Assembly: GCA_022578965.1 (NCBI GenBank)
Contig: MU401043.1
Span: 1 to 11,557 of the forward strand
Origin: Xylaria sp. FL1777
Taxonomy: Eukaryota > Ascomycota > Sordariomycetes > Xylariales > Xylariaceae
Length of the DNA: 11,557 nt
Direction: 5' to 3'
Below the pieces are notes generated by a model, which was given only the letters and a program-made list of their open reading frames with translations, had not been told where the DNA came from and did not search any database. The position numbers and the translations under genes are program-made. Shown piece after piece: positions 1 through 9,320 of this stretch (positions are counted from its first letter, which is position 1; every line of letters starts with the position of its first letter).

Positions 1-232
1 AAAGTTTAAAAGCTTTAAAAAAAGTTTTTTTGCTTTTTAATTATTATTTTCTGTTTAGCAAGCTAGTTAATAAAAACTAGTTATTATAAAGTAAAGAAAC
101 TTCGAGGTAGTAATGTAAATATTGTTGCATAGGGTTTTTATTTAGCTTTTTATACGGTTTTACTTATAGGTACATAAGTAAAAAAACCGCGCTGCAAAGC
201 AGCACAGCAGGTTATTAATAATAATAATAATA
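1..232 (+). mobile_element. 3' end of a Tad1-type LINE (copy 1, truncated by the window edge)
   Basis: This stretch matches 9101-9322 base for base with no indels. Over about 222 positions I count 21 differences, all C/T or G/A. It holds only 3' untranslated sequence: a stem-loop near 185-213 and a tail of TAA repeats (about 213-232). A short simple-repeat tail instead of a long poly(A) is usual for many fungal LINEs of the Tad1 group. The body of the copy lies left of the window, so its length and target-site duplication cannot be seen. Orientation is + because the tail is on the right. It is noncoding and inert. Tad1 assignment rests on the fuller copy at 4186-9320. Confidence 0.85.
185..213 (+). 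other. Stem-loop at the LINE 3' terminus (copy 1)
   Basis: A perfect 5-bp stem GCTGC/GCAGC (191-195 with 199-203) closes an AAA loop. An outer AACC/GGTT pairing (185-188 with 210-213) is separated from it by a bulged inner part. The TAA tail follows at once. In LINEs a structured 3' end is often what the reverse transcriptase recognises during target-primed reverse transcription; that role here is inferred from position only. It is one of the few places in the window where CpG survives. Confidence 0.55.
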
Positions 233-410
233 TAATTGTTTAAAAAATAAAATAGCGTTATATATAAAATAAATAAAATTATATAAAGCAGTACATTTAT
301 ATTATATATTATAACAGTTAAATAAAGCTATACGTTTAAGCTTTTAAAAACTATTATTAAAGTTAAATATATATTTAGTAATACTAACTATTGCTTTTTT
401 TTTAAAAAAA

Positions 411-518
411 AATAATTGTTATATAAAAATAAATATATACTATTATTGCATTAAACATAATAATAGTAATATTTTGTTTAATAATAGTAAACTAGTATAT
501 ATATAAACAACAATTATT
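411..518. repeat. Imperfect inverted repeat (~108 bp)
   Basis: The outer ends AATAATTGTT (411-420) and AACAATTATT (509-518) are exact reverse complements. Inner arms also pair, with gaps: TACTATTATTGCATTAAACA near 444-463 faces TGTTTAATAATAGTA near 475-489. The spacer is about 12 bp. It could be a hairpin-prone relic, a pair of converging copies of a short motif, or a chance product of two-letter sequence. No coding content. Confidence 0.45.
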
Positions 519-1523
519 AATTATAACTTAAAAAATTGCTTAACTGTTATATGTATTAAACTAGCTAAACACTTTATGCTATTTTTAAATATATAGTTTA
601 ATAAAACATTAAAACTATATTAAGCTAAATTAAAACTTATTAAAACTGTTTTGCATATTAAAAATAAAGCTATTTAGCTTTTATTAATTTAAAACATATA
701 AGTAAACTAGTAAATATTAAGTTAGTATATAAAAATCTTTTTTAATATGCACTATAATAGTTAATTAAGCTATATATGCTTTAATAAAAGAAATTAAGTT
801 AAATTTATTATAACTGTTTTTTTTTTAAGCTTTTAGCTGTTTTTTATAAATTTATATAATAAACAAGTAAAAAAATACAAAATTAATTATTTGCTTTATA
901 GCAAAATGTTGTTTATACTATTACAAGTAATAATTATTGTTTAATAACTAAAACTATTGCTATTTACTAATATTTAGCTTAACTTTTTATATTATAATAT
1001 AATATAATAGTTTATAGCATACTTTAAAGCATATTATAGTAATAATTATATTTGTACTTATATTAAAAAAAAAAAGAATTTTCTAAATTGCTATAATATT
1101 ACACATAATTTACTATAATATAGTTAACTACTAAGCAGCTTATTATTATATAGTTTTATAGTTTTAATTTTTATAAATAGTTTTATAGATATTTTTTTTA
1201 ACATATTTTTAAAAGCATTGCTAAGTTGCTAAAAATAATTAAAAGCATTATTATTAGCTAAAACAAAAAAATACTTTATTATATTCTATATATAGTTATA
1301 CTAAAGTTTTTATAAAATATAAAAACTTTTGTTTAACAATAAATATTATATTATGTTTTTATAGTTGCAGTTTTAATAAAACTTGCTTTTTATTATTTTA
1401 AAGTATAATACCTATTAATAAATTACTAAAAAAACTTATAAATAAAAAACATTTAACTAACTTTACTATAGTAATTTTAAAATAAGTAGTTTTAAACTAA
1501 GTTATTGCTTCTTTTTAATGCAG

Positions 1524-1660
1524 TTTAAAATAATTAACAAAAAACGCTTAATTAACTAGTTTTATTTTTATAAGCTTAACTATATAATTCTATTTAAAAT
1601 AATTAATAATAAACGCTAAACTAGTTCTACTATTATAAATTAAAACTATTGCTATTATTT
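1524..1660. repeat. Two degenerate direct repeats, period ~69 bp
   Basis: A block starting TTTAAAATAATTAACAA at 1524 recurs at 1593 as TTTAAAATAATTAATAA. Both are followed by AAACGCT and then by a block containing ACTAGTT. The similarity continues into what follows each copy (a TATAA... stretch ending in CTATT). One clear difference is C/T, as expected from RIP; others are transversions and a small gap. Best read as a short, old tandem duplication. Confidence 0.45.
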
Positions 1661-2729
1661 TATATATTTTATATAAAACTTATTTTAAGTACAAAGTTAA
1701 GCTTTATAATTTAGTAATAATAAACTAATAAAATATATTATTTTAAGTTTAATTATTGCTTTGTTGTATTTTTAATTATTTACTTAATTTTTGCTGCTAT
1801 TAATTAGCTAAAATAAATATACTTAGCTAAAAGCAACCTTAAAAAAAATATAAATATATGTGCGTTATATTAATAAATAAAATTTTTTGCAAGCTAACTT
1901 TTAAACAAGCAGCTAACTTTAAGCAGCATATATAAAAGTAATATAAGCAAAACAAGCTTAATAAAGCATTAACGTTTATTGTTTAAATAATTATAGCTTT
2001 TAATTTTACTTTTAATAAACATAATTTAATTAAATATAGCTATTTATAATAATAAAAACTAATATTAATATTTTTCTTGTTATATTATTGCTTTTGCTAA
2101 TTCTTTAAGCACTATTAATACTTATTATAAATATACAAGCTTTTTTTAGTTAGTTATAACTTTTGCTACTAATTTATAATATTAATTTAGCTTATTTAAT
2201 AGCATTATTAGCGCTTTTAATAATGTTTTTAAACTTATAAAAGTTAACATTTTATATAAAAAAAATATTAAGCATTTTTAAATTAAATATAAAAAAATTG
2301 CTTAAATATACTTAGTTTTGCAGCATTATGCTAGCATATAATATAGTTATTTTTAAAAAGTATTTAAGCTAAATTAAAAATATTTAGTAGCTATTATAAA
2401 GCAGCAAAAATTATTTAAAAGCTTATATAATAAAGCTAATAACATTATAAAAGCTAAGCTTGTTTTACTTTAAAACATACGTAATTTAGCTAAAAAATTA
2501 GCAAACATTTAAGCTAAAAGCTTTTATTAGCTTATTAAAGTTTAAAAACTGCTTTTTTATTAATTTTAGCTATGCAATAAAAAAACTAGCTTATATTTTT
2601 ATTAAGTTAACGCTAATAATACGTATAAATATATAAATATAATAATTATATTACTACATTAGCTTAAGTAATTATATAGTTTAAAAACTAGCTATAAACG
2701 GAAATTTAACTTAATATTTTTTTTAAATC

Positions 2730-2771
2730 TAGCTTATATTAATAATATAATAGCTTATATTAATGTTATAA
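2730..2771. repeat. Tandem duplication of a 21-bp unit
   Basis: TAGCTTATATTAAT plus seven more bases (2730-2750) is repeated at once (2751-2771) with two mismatches. Two copies only. No function is suggested. Confidence 0.6.
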
Positions 2772-3756
2772 TTTATTTTATATAAACCTTTTTTATATTA
2801 TATATAAGTTAGCACTATATAATATTTGCTGCTAAAAGTGCTAAAATTAAGCGTTTTTTTTGCAAACTTATAGCAAAAATATTTTGTTAAAGTATTGCTT
2901 TTATAATTTGCCTTGCTTTATATAAATAAATTAACTTTATTTTTGCTATTTTTGTATTTTTAATGCTTTTTTTAATGTTGTATAGTATGCTTTGCTTATT
3001 ATATTTAAAGCGTACATTATTTAAATATTTATACTTAAACAAATATATAAACTTCTTTAAGCATTTTTTGCTTAGCTATTATAGCACTAATACTTAACAT
3101 TTAAAAACTAGTTTTTTTTAACGCTAAATATTATTTGCATAAAACCTTTTAATTTAACTATATAAAAGCTAAATAACTTTTATTATTTAGCGCTTGTTTG
3201 CTAGCTATATAGCTATATTAAAAGTTTTAGTAAAGTTGTTAATTTATAAAGTTACGTTTAAAAAAAGCATTTTAACTACAATAAAAAAAAAAATGCAGAA
3301 AATACAACATATTACTATATTATAGCAGTTATATTTAAAAACAACTTATAATAATATATTTAATTTTATAATAGCTAAATTAATAAATATTACACAAAAT
3401 GATTTTTTTTAGCGGATTATTAAAAGTTAGTTTATATAATACTAGTTAATTATTATATAAATATTTATTTAGCTTTATTATTTTTTAGTTTTACTATTTA
3501 AACATTAAAACAAAAAATTAAAAGATTTATTTGTTTATTTTTTAGTAATACTATAAATATATAGCTTTTTATAAAAAGCTATTATTTAATTAATATTATA
3601 TTTTATATAAAATAATTAAACATATTTTTTTAAAGTTTTAAAGCTTAAATATAGTTTTAAAAACACTTTTTGTTTTTAGTAATTAGGCTTTTTTTTTTTT
3701 TTATATATTAAAATTTTATTATAAGTTTATAAAACTTATTTAAACTATAAACGCTT

Positions 3757-3840
3757 TTATTATTACTATTATTTTATTATTATTATTATTATTAATATTA
3801 ATATTATTATTTTTGTTATTTTTATTATTATTAGTAATAA
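3757..3840. repeat. TTA/ATT-rich microsatellite-like stretch
   Basis: Roughly 80 bp made almost only of TTA/ATT triplets, broken by a few ACT, TTTTG and AGT interruptions. It could be a true microsatellite, the simple-repeat tail of a lost LINE on the - strand (read in reverse it is TAA-rich, like the tail at 213-232), or an acid- or Asn-coding run reduced by mutation. The sequence does not decide between these. Confidence 0.55.
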
Positions 3841-4167
3841 TAGCACTATATTTACTTTATACTAACTTTTTTAATTTTTTATACTGCTTTTTATAATGCT
3901 TAAGTTTATTTATAAATATTTTAAATTATTACTTAGAACTTTAATAAAGCTTATTGTTTTTATTTTTAATTTATGTAGCTTTTATAAATATATATGTTAG
4001 CTTAATATTTAAGTAAACGTTATAATTATTATTAAACAGATAGCAATTTTTATAGCGCTTATAGCTTTTAGAAAGCATTTTAACAATTATTTTAATATTT
4101 AAAACATGCTTTTTAATATGCTTAAAAATTGTTTAAATTTTAAAAAAACAATTTATAATTAATTAAT

Positions 4168-4185
4168 ATAATATAACGTGCTATT
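4168..4185 (+). repeat. Left target-site duplication of the LINE
   Basis: ATAATATAACGTGCTATT is present here and again, identical over all 18 bases, at 9318-9335. The next base differs on the right (A at 4186, G at 9336), and the left end of the right copy merges with the TAA tail, so the true duplication is 15 to 18 bp. This length is usual for LINE insertion by target-primed reverse transcription. Confidence 0.85.
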
Positions 4186-4322
4186 AGAGCCTTTTTGAAT
4201 TCTTTACACTTAATTATAACTTTGTAAGTTTAAGCTTAATTATTAAATAATTAAGATCGCTAGAATTAGCGTAGCAATTTTTACTTATTAAGTAAGTTAT
4301 ACTTTATTTGCAAAATGCAAAT
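4186..4322 (+). promoter_or_regulatory. 5' leader of the LINE (internal promoter region by position)
   Basis: About 135 bp lie between the target duplication and the first readable ORF1 frame. LINEs usually carry their promoter here; no specific promoter motif can be shown. This leader and the next ~140 bp are much richer in CpG than the rest of the element: nine CpG between 4258 and 4461, against none between 5401 and 5777. The right boundary is approximate. Confidence 0.4.
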
Positions 4323-5720
4323 ATAACAAAAAACGGAAAAATAGTATTAAACGACTTATTTGTTAAAAATGCAACTAACGTATTACTAAAACTTACTAGC
4401 AATATAACTATAAAGCAGTAGCGTTTTAATAGAAAACGTAAAACTAACGGACTTTTTAGCGTATAAAAAATAGTTAATAAAATTATAAAACTAGTATTAT
4501 AGCTACTAATAGAAAAAAAAATAGCAAAAAAATTCTTTTTTTAAAAGAACGCAAAAAAGGCATAAATAATATACACGTTAAAAAAGGCCTAAAAAAGCTA
4601 GCAAAGCATAAAACCTAACAATAAAAATAACTTTAATATATTTATAACTTGCTATAACTTAAATATTGCTATAAAAGCTAACCAAAAAAGCGTTAAAAAT
4701 ACTGTTTAAAAGCTTTTTTAATAAGCTTTATTAAACATAAATATGTTAAAATTCTAAATATAAGTTATAGCTTTATAGCTAGCCCGTAATAATAAAGCAG
4801 TACTATTTAAGCAAAACAAAAAAATATTAATTAAAATTAAAAAATAAGCTAATAACCTTAAAAATAAAATATTAGCTAATATTATTAAAGCAATAAATAT
4901 AGCGTTTATAAGTAATAATATAATTGGTGCTAAAAAGCTATATAATAAAAACATAATAATTACTTTTAAAAAAGCAGTACTTTAAAAAGCTAAAAAAAAG
5001 GAATAAATTATAAAAGCCTTTAAAAAAAAGTTAAAAGTATAACAAAAAAAAGCAGCGCTAATAATAAAAAGCGTTTTAATAAAACAAGTTAAAGTAATAT
5101 ACTTAAATAAGAACTTATTATAGCTACTATGTAGCAAATATTTTAAAGTTATAAAGTGCAAAAAAATGTTATTTAAAAATATAAAAGCTAGATTTGCGTT
5201 AATATTATTATATATAAGCAGCGTTATAATAGCTAAAACAATATATAAAAATAGCTTTTTATAAAAAGCTTAGCTATTTAATTGTAAACTTTTTGCTATA
5301 AAGCTTAAAGTTATATAGTGCTTTAATTATTATAAATATAGTTATATAATTAAATATTATTATAAAAATCTAAAGTATAACTATTGTTTAGCTTTAAAGT
5401 ATTAAAAAAATAAAAAAAGCTACTTAGTAAAAATGCAAAAAATAAAGCAAAAATATATAAACTGCAAAAAAGCATATATAACATAAAATAAAGCTTGCTA
5501 AAAAAAGGTTAAACAAAAAAACAAAGCAAAAGCAGTATATATATTATAACCTAAAAGCTTTTAAAGTGCTAAAAAAGCAGCAATAACAAGCAAAAAAATA
5601 AATAAAAATAATTTAAAAATATTAATAGTATTAATATTTATAAAGCTAAATAAAAGAAAATTACTAGCAAAAAAATAACAAACTAGCAGTATAAACAAAA
5701 ACTTATTTTTATTAATTTAA
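4323..5720 (+). pseudogene. LINE ORF1 (Gag-like RNA-binding protein), decayed
   Basis: ORF1 proteins of this group coat the element RNA and form the particle that carries it to its target. The frame starting at 4323 (positions divisible by 3) reads through to about 5718, near 465 codons, close to the usual Tad1 ORF1 size. Stops are mostly TAA/TAG. A charged, coiled-coil-like stretch lies near 4785-4900. The end is marked by zinc knuckles. The first, 5319-5360, has C-x2-Y-x4-Y-x4-Y where C-x2-C-x4-H-x4-C is expected: Cys to Tyr by G>A and His to Tyr by C>T, with a Gly to Ser (GGT>AGT) between. A second pair follows at 5376/5385 (Tyr, Cys) and a third at 5454-5498 (Tyr, Cys, Tyr, Cys). The start codon is not identifiable; the left boundary is a guess. 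ORF2 begins in another frame at about the point where this one ends. Confidence 0.7.
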
Positions 5721-6350
5721 TAATATATAATATTACTTTTTAAAACATTACAAGATTTAAAAGCAATATAGCATATACGTTATAAAATAACAGCTTTAAT
5801 TATATAGCAGTTTAAAAGCTAATAATTAATAAATATAGCAATATATATTGCTTTAATAGTAGTAGCTACTAGGTTATTTAGTTAAAAAGTAAAGCTATAT
5901 TATATATAAACAAAAAAATTACAATAAAAATGCTAGTAAAAAACGCTAGTAAAAATTAAGCAAAAGTTATAATAAGCAATAGTAATTTAGCGGTGTTTTT
6001 ATAATTAATATACTTGCTAAATTAAAAAAAAACAGTTTAACGTAATTTAATTTAAAAAATACGTAAAGCAAGCAAGCTAAAAAAACGTTATATATTTATA
6101 AATAATTTCAATTTTTATTACTTATTATAAAACTTAAAAAGCAAAAAAAGCTAAAAAGCAAATAAATTGCTTAAGTTTATTGCATAATAAAATTTTATAT
6201 TAGCTATTTTTTAAAAAAAAGTAACTAAAATAAAGCATAAACAAAAAAGCTTAATAATAAACCTAATATAAATGTTTAGCAATTTAGCTATTATTTATTA
6301 AAAGAACTTAAAGTAGCTAAGTTTTAACTATAAAATACTAAAAGTTATAA
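5702..6350 (+). other. Endonuclease domain of ORF2 (AP-endonuclease-like), mutated
   Basis: All the following lie in one frame. At 5795-5821 the codons read F-N-Y-I-A-V-stop-K-L; TAA AAG CTA at 5813 stands where the catalytic-loop Gln-Glu-Pro of these nucleases is expected (CAA>TAA, GAG>AAG, CCA>CTA). At 5888-5920 a conserved hydrophobic strand reads S-K-A-I-L-Y-I-N-K-K-I. At 6101-6121 N-N-F-N-F-Y-Y stands where Gly-Asp-Phe-Asn followed by His is expected. Downstream to about 6340 there is a weaker match to the region before the final Ser-Asp-His motif, which I could not place. Loss of the catalytic Glu and Asp makes it inactive. Confidence 0.7.
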
Positions 6351-6915
6351 TTAATTTAAAAGCAGCTTTATAAAAATACTTAAAAAAAGCAGAAAAATAA
6401 AACTAGCTTAAATTAAATAAAAATAAAGCAGCTATAAAAGCAAAAGCTATTATTATAAAAATATATATGTTTTATATATTTAGTAAGCTAAATAATGCTT
6501 TTAACTTTTTAATTTAATAACTAATAAAAATAGCAAATAAAACAATACTTAAAAAAACTATAAAAAAAAAACATTAAGCATTACTTTAATAGTTTTTAGA
6601 AGTAATTAAAATAAAAAAAAAAGCAAAACAAGTATATTATAAGTTTTAAAGCAAAAAAACTAAAATAGCATAGTAAGCTTTTAAAAAAAAAAAAAAGGCC
6701 TTTAGTAATAAAGTAAAAAAAGCGCAAAAATGCAGCTAAAAATAAGCATTTATAAAAGCATTTAAAGATTTTAAGTTATTATAAAGCTTAGCTAAATAAG
6801 CAAAGTTTGCTTATAAGCTAGCTTTAAAAATTATTATAATTTTATTGCTAAAATAAACAAAAAATAAGCTATTTTTTGTTAATATTTTTAAAAAAAAACG
6901 GCTTTACTAATAAAA

Positions 6916-8060
6916 CGCTTTTTTTTTATACTACTAGCAAACTTGTTTAATATACTTAAAAAAAACTTAACTTATAATAAGTACTAAAATTTTATAGTTA
7001 ACATTAATACAAAAAAAAAAAACATAATATTGCTAATATAAAAGTTAGCGCTATAAAAAGCATTAAAAAATAATTTATTATTTAATAGCTTTTTTAAAGC
7101 TTATAAACTTGCTTTAATAAAAAAAATAGCAATATTATATATTATTAGCTTTTTACTAAAGTACTACTTAATATAATTTAAGCAAGCAAAAATAGTAATT
7201 ATGCTTAAACCTAAAAAGTTAAAAAAAACTAAAAAAACAATTAAAAAGTAGCGTTTTATTATGTTTATTTATATAATAAAAAAAGTGCTAAAAAAAAAGC
7301 TATATTACTACATAGCAAAAGTAGCTAAATAAGAAAGTTTTTTGCTAAATAATTAAATAAATAATAAATAAAACAAGTTAATAAATATAGCTATTAAACT
7401 AGTATTAAAAACAGTAAAAAAAACAATTAGCAAAAAAAGCATAGCATTTTTTCTGCAGCTAAATATTACAAAAGCTTTTAATACTATTAATAAAAAAAAA
7501 ATAATATATATTTTGCAATAAAAGGGCTTTTTGTTTTAAATAATTATGTAAGTAAACTTTTTTATATTAAACTATATAGTACGTTTTTGCTTTAATAAAG
7601 CAGTGTTTTAGCTAATAGCGCTAAAAGCTAAAATTCTTTAAAGGTTTTTGCTTTTACTTTTTTTTTTCTTTTTATATATTTTAACACTTTATAATAACTT
7701 TACTATATATTAAAAGCTAATAATAGTTAGTTTTGCTAATAATATTAACTTTATTATAATAAACCTAAATATAAAGCAAAACTATAAAGCTTTAAAAGTA
7801 ATATAAAAAACGTATAAAAGCTAAGCAAAATAATATAAAATAAAGTTTATATTGCAAAAAAGCAAATTAATGCATTTTTTTAGTAATAAAACAGTGCTTA
7901 TATAAATAATATATCTTTTTAATATAATAGTACACTTAAAAAACAACGTAAAGTTTTTAAAGGTATAGTTTAATAAAAATATAAAATAAAAAAAATACTT
8001 AGTAAAGCTTAAAAAAAAACTAAGCATTTAATTATATGTAATAATTAAGCTGTAAAACTT
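6916..8060 (+). other. Reverse transcriptase domain of ORF2, mutated
   Basis: The RT motifs line up in a single frame with LINE spacing. Motif A at 7462-7482 reads N-I-T-K-A-F-N, where the first and last Asn replace Asp (GAT>AAT). Motif B at 7633-7680 reads I-L-stop-R-F-L-L-L-L, where Pro-Gln-Gly-Ser-Pro-Leu-Ser-Pro is expected: CAA>TAA, GGG>AGG, CCT>CTT. Motif C at 7732-7743 reads F-A-N-N in place of F-A-D-D, so both catalytic aspartates are lost by G>A. The fingers region (7020-7220) and the thumb-side block with the F-x-x-x-K-x-x-L-M-H-F pattern (7840-7880) are also readable. The A-to-C distance is about 90 codons, normal for LINE RTs. The enzyme is certainly dead. Confidence 0.85.
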
Positions 8061-8682
8061 TATATAAAGCAGTAATATAGCAAAAACAAAGCAAATATAT
8101 GTTATAATAGTATAAAATATTTTAGTTTATAGCGTAATAACTTAGCATAAAAACTTTAAAGAAAATAAAGCAAAAAGCATTGCTAATTTATTAGTAATAA
8201 CTTAAAACAAATGTTTTAAATGTATAATTAAAGCTTTTAAAGCAACTAAAACAAAACACTTAAAAACTAAAATAAAAATTCTTTTTATTAACTTATATTT
8301 TAGCAGCAAAGCAATAGCTTGTAAGTATTACGTAAAAAGCTTAATAGCTAAAAAATTGATTTAAAAAGCAACAAAAAAAATTAAAACCTTTATTTAAAAC
8401 GTAAAAGCTTAAAGAGCTAAAAACTAAACAAAAAGTAAACTTATAAGCAATAATAAAAGCATAGCTAAAAAAGATTTAATATTAGTTTTAAACTTTTAGC
8501 AAAAAAGGTAATTAAAAAAAAAAAAACCTAAGATTGCATTAAAAAAAAAATAAATAAGCAAATAAAACTAAACTAAAATAAATAGTAGTTATTTAATAAT
8601 AGCTAAACAAAAGCTTAGCAAAAATAAAGCTTTTAAAAAATATAACAAATTATTAAAGCATAAAGTAGCTATAATAATATAA

Positions 8683-8811
8683 ATGCGCACTAAAAAAATA
8701 AAGCTAAAAGCGTTTTTATATAAAAAAAAAGTTTTAAGCTTTTTTATGCTTTTTTATAAATATGCAAAAAAAAAAAAAACCTTTTAGTATATAATTTTAT
8801 ATTATAACTTG
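8683..8811 (+). other. C-terminal zinc motif of ORF2, mutated
   Basis: A Met-Arg-Thr-Lys segment (8683-8694) precedes a spaced set of Tyr codons at 8755, 8761, 8788 and 8803. This is C-x-C-x8-H-x4-C with every metal ligand changed to Tyr: TGT>TAT at three sites and CAT>TAT at one. A TAG at 8785 stands directly before the His position. This block (an Arg-Thr-Gly-x-Ile-Gly-Leu-like segment, then C-x-C...H...C) is typical of the C-terminus of fungal LINE polyproteins. Its role is thought to be nucleic-acid binding. Confidence 0.65.
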
Positions 8812-9012
8812 CTAAAAAACAAAAAAAAGCAGCTATAAAAAAGCTTTGCAACTAAGCTACTATAAATTAATAAAAACTTATAACTAGCTATAAAAAAGCT
8901 TAAAGCTGCAAGTAATATTATAAAGTAGTTATTTATTACTAATAAAATAGCAATATATAATAAAGCAGTTAAAATAAAAAAAAATAAAAAGAAAAAAAAA
9001 AGCAGAAAATAA

Positions 9013-9320
9013 AGAAAAAACTAGCAAAAAAAGCAAAAGCGCTTTTTTAGAAGTTTTAAAAAACAAGAAAAAAGCTTTTATATGCTTTTTAAAAAAACAA
9101 AAAGTTTAAAAGCTTTAAAAAAAGTTCTTTTGCTTTTTAACTATTATTTTTTGTTTAGCAAGCTAATTAATAAAAACTAGTTATTATAAAGTAAAAAAAC
9201 TTCGAAATAGCAGCATAAACATTATTACATAAGGTTTTTATTTAGCTTTTTATATAGTTTTACTTATAGGTACATAAGTAAAAAAACCGCGCTATAAAGC
9301 AGCATAGTAGGTTATTAATA
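9013..9320 (+). other. 3' UTR and tail of the LINE (copy 2)
   Basis: Noncoding sequence after ORF2. From 9101 it aligns without gaps to window bases 1-222 at about 90% identity, all differences being transitions. It contains the mutated stem-loop (9285-9313) and ends in a very short TAA-type tail (GTTATTAATA) that runs into the right target duplication. The tail is shorter than in copy 1. Confidence 0.8.
9285..9313 (+). other. Stem-loop at the LINE 3' terminus (copy 2, weakened)
   Basis: Equivalent of 185-213. The inner stem GCTGC/GCAGC has become GCTAT/GCAGC through one G>A and one C>T, so only three of the five base pairs remain. The outer AACC/GGTT pairing (9285-9288 with 9310-9313) is intact. 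Confidence 0.5.

Larger units (their letters stand above)
233..4167. other. Unassigned A+T-rich degenerate DNA
   Basis: I find no recognisable gene, RNA gene or complete element in these 3.9 kb. Stop codons are dense in all frames and CpG is rare, as in the identified relics, so this is probably also mutated repeat DNA. The left part (233 to about 1500) is balanced in A and T. From about 1500 to 4100 there are many stretches with T above A on the + strand (for example 2821-3000), the opposite of the A-rich sense strand of the LINE. This hints at one or more relics on the - strand. I read the - strand frames around 2700-3100 and 3840-4080 and could not match them to a transposase, reverse transcriptase or Gag with any confidence. 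Small repeats inside are listed separately. Confidence 0.6.
5690..9012 (+). pseudogene. LINE ORF2 (endonuclease-reverse transcriptase polyprotein), decayed and frameshifted
   Basis: ORF2 nicks the target DNA and copies the element RNA onto it. The decayed frame covers about 1,100 codons: AP-type endonuclease (5702 to about 6350), linker, reverse transcriptase (about 6916-8060) and a C-terminal region with a CCHC zinc motif (8683-8810). The endonuclease motifs sit in the frame of 5702, while all RT and C-terminal motifs sit in the frame of 6916, so at least one indel lies between about 6350 and 6916. In-frame TAA/TAG codons occur throughout, mostly where Gln or Trp is expected. No RNase H domain is seen: only about 125 codons separate the end of the RT-proximal conserved block (near 8305) from the C-terminal motif. 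The stop is placed at the TAA at 9010-9012, but this could itself be a mutated Gln codon and the frame could run to about 9090. Confidence 0.75.
4186..9320 (+). mobile_element. Full-length, RIP-inactivated Tad1-type non-LTR retrotransposon (LINE)
   Basis: The element runs from just after the left 18-bp duplication to the TAA tail at the right one, about 5.13 kb. In order it carries a short leader (4186 to about 4320), ORF1 (Gag-like, zinc knuckles at 5319-5498), ORF2 (endonuclease, reverse transcriptase, C-terminal zinc motif) and a 3' UTR with a stem-loop. ORF1 followed by ORF2 with an AP-type endonuclease upstream of the RT is the plan of the Tad1 clade. Both ORFs are full of TAA/TAG codons standing where CAA/CAG/TGG are expected. 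The sense strand is A-rich. The intact flanking duplication and the presence of both ORFs argue that the copy went in complete, then was mutated. It was probably immobile long ago. Confidence 0.85.

Noticed and set aside
3561..3582. Perfect 22-bp palindrome whose first 20 bases recur inside ORF1 at 5251-5270
   Set aside because: The sequence uses only AGCTTTTT and its complement around TA. At this composition such palindromes are expected by chance, and the flanks of the two sites do not match.
3840..4080. Minus-strand frame that looked like the start of a transposase
   Set aside because: It has about six stops in 80 codons, not clearly below chance for this base composition, and no family motif in the right order.
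4754..4954. 66-codon open frame on the minus strand
   Set aside because: It lies antisense to LINE ORF1. Its residues are mostly L, I, F and A from reversed A-rich codons; no start context and no domain.
7821..8027. 68-codon open frame on the minus strand
   Set aside because: It lies antisense to the thumb side of the LINE RT, which is clearly readable on the + strand. Low-complexity F/L/Y/I composition.
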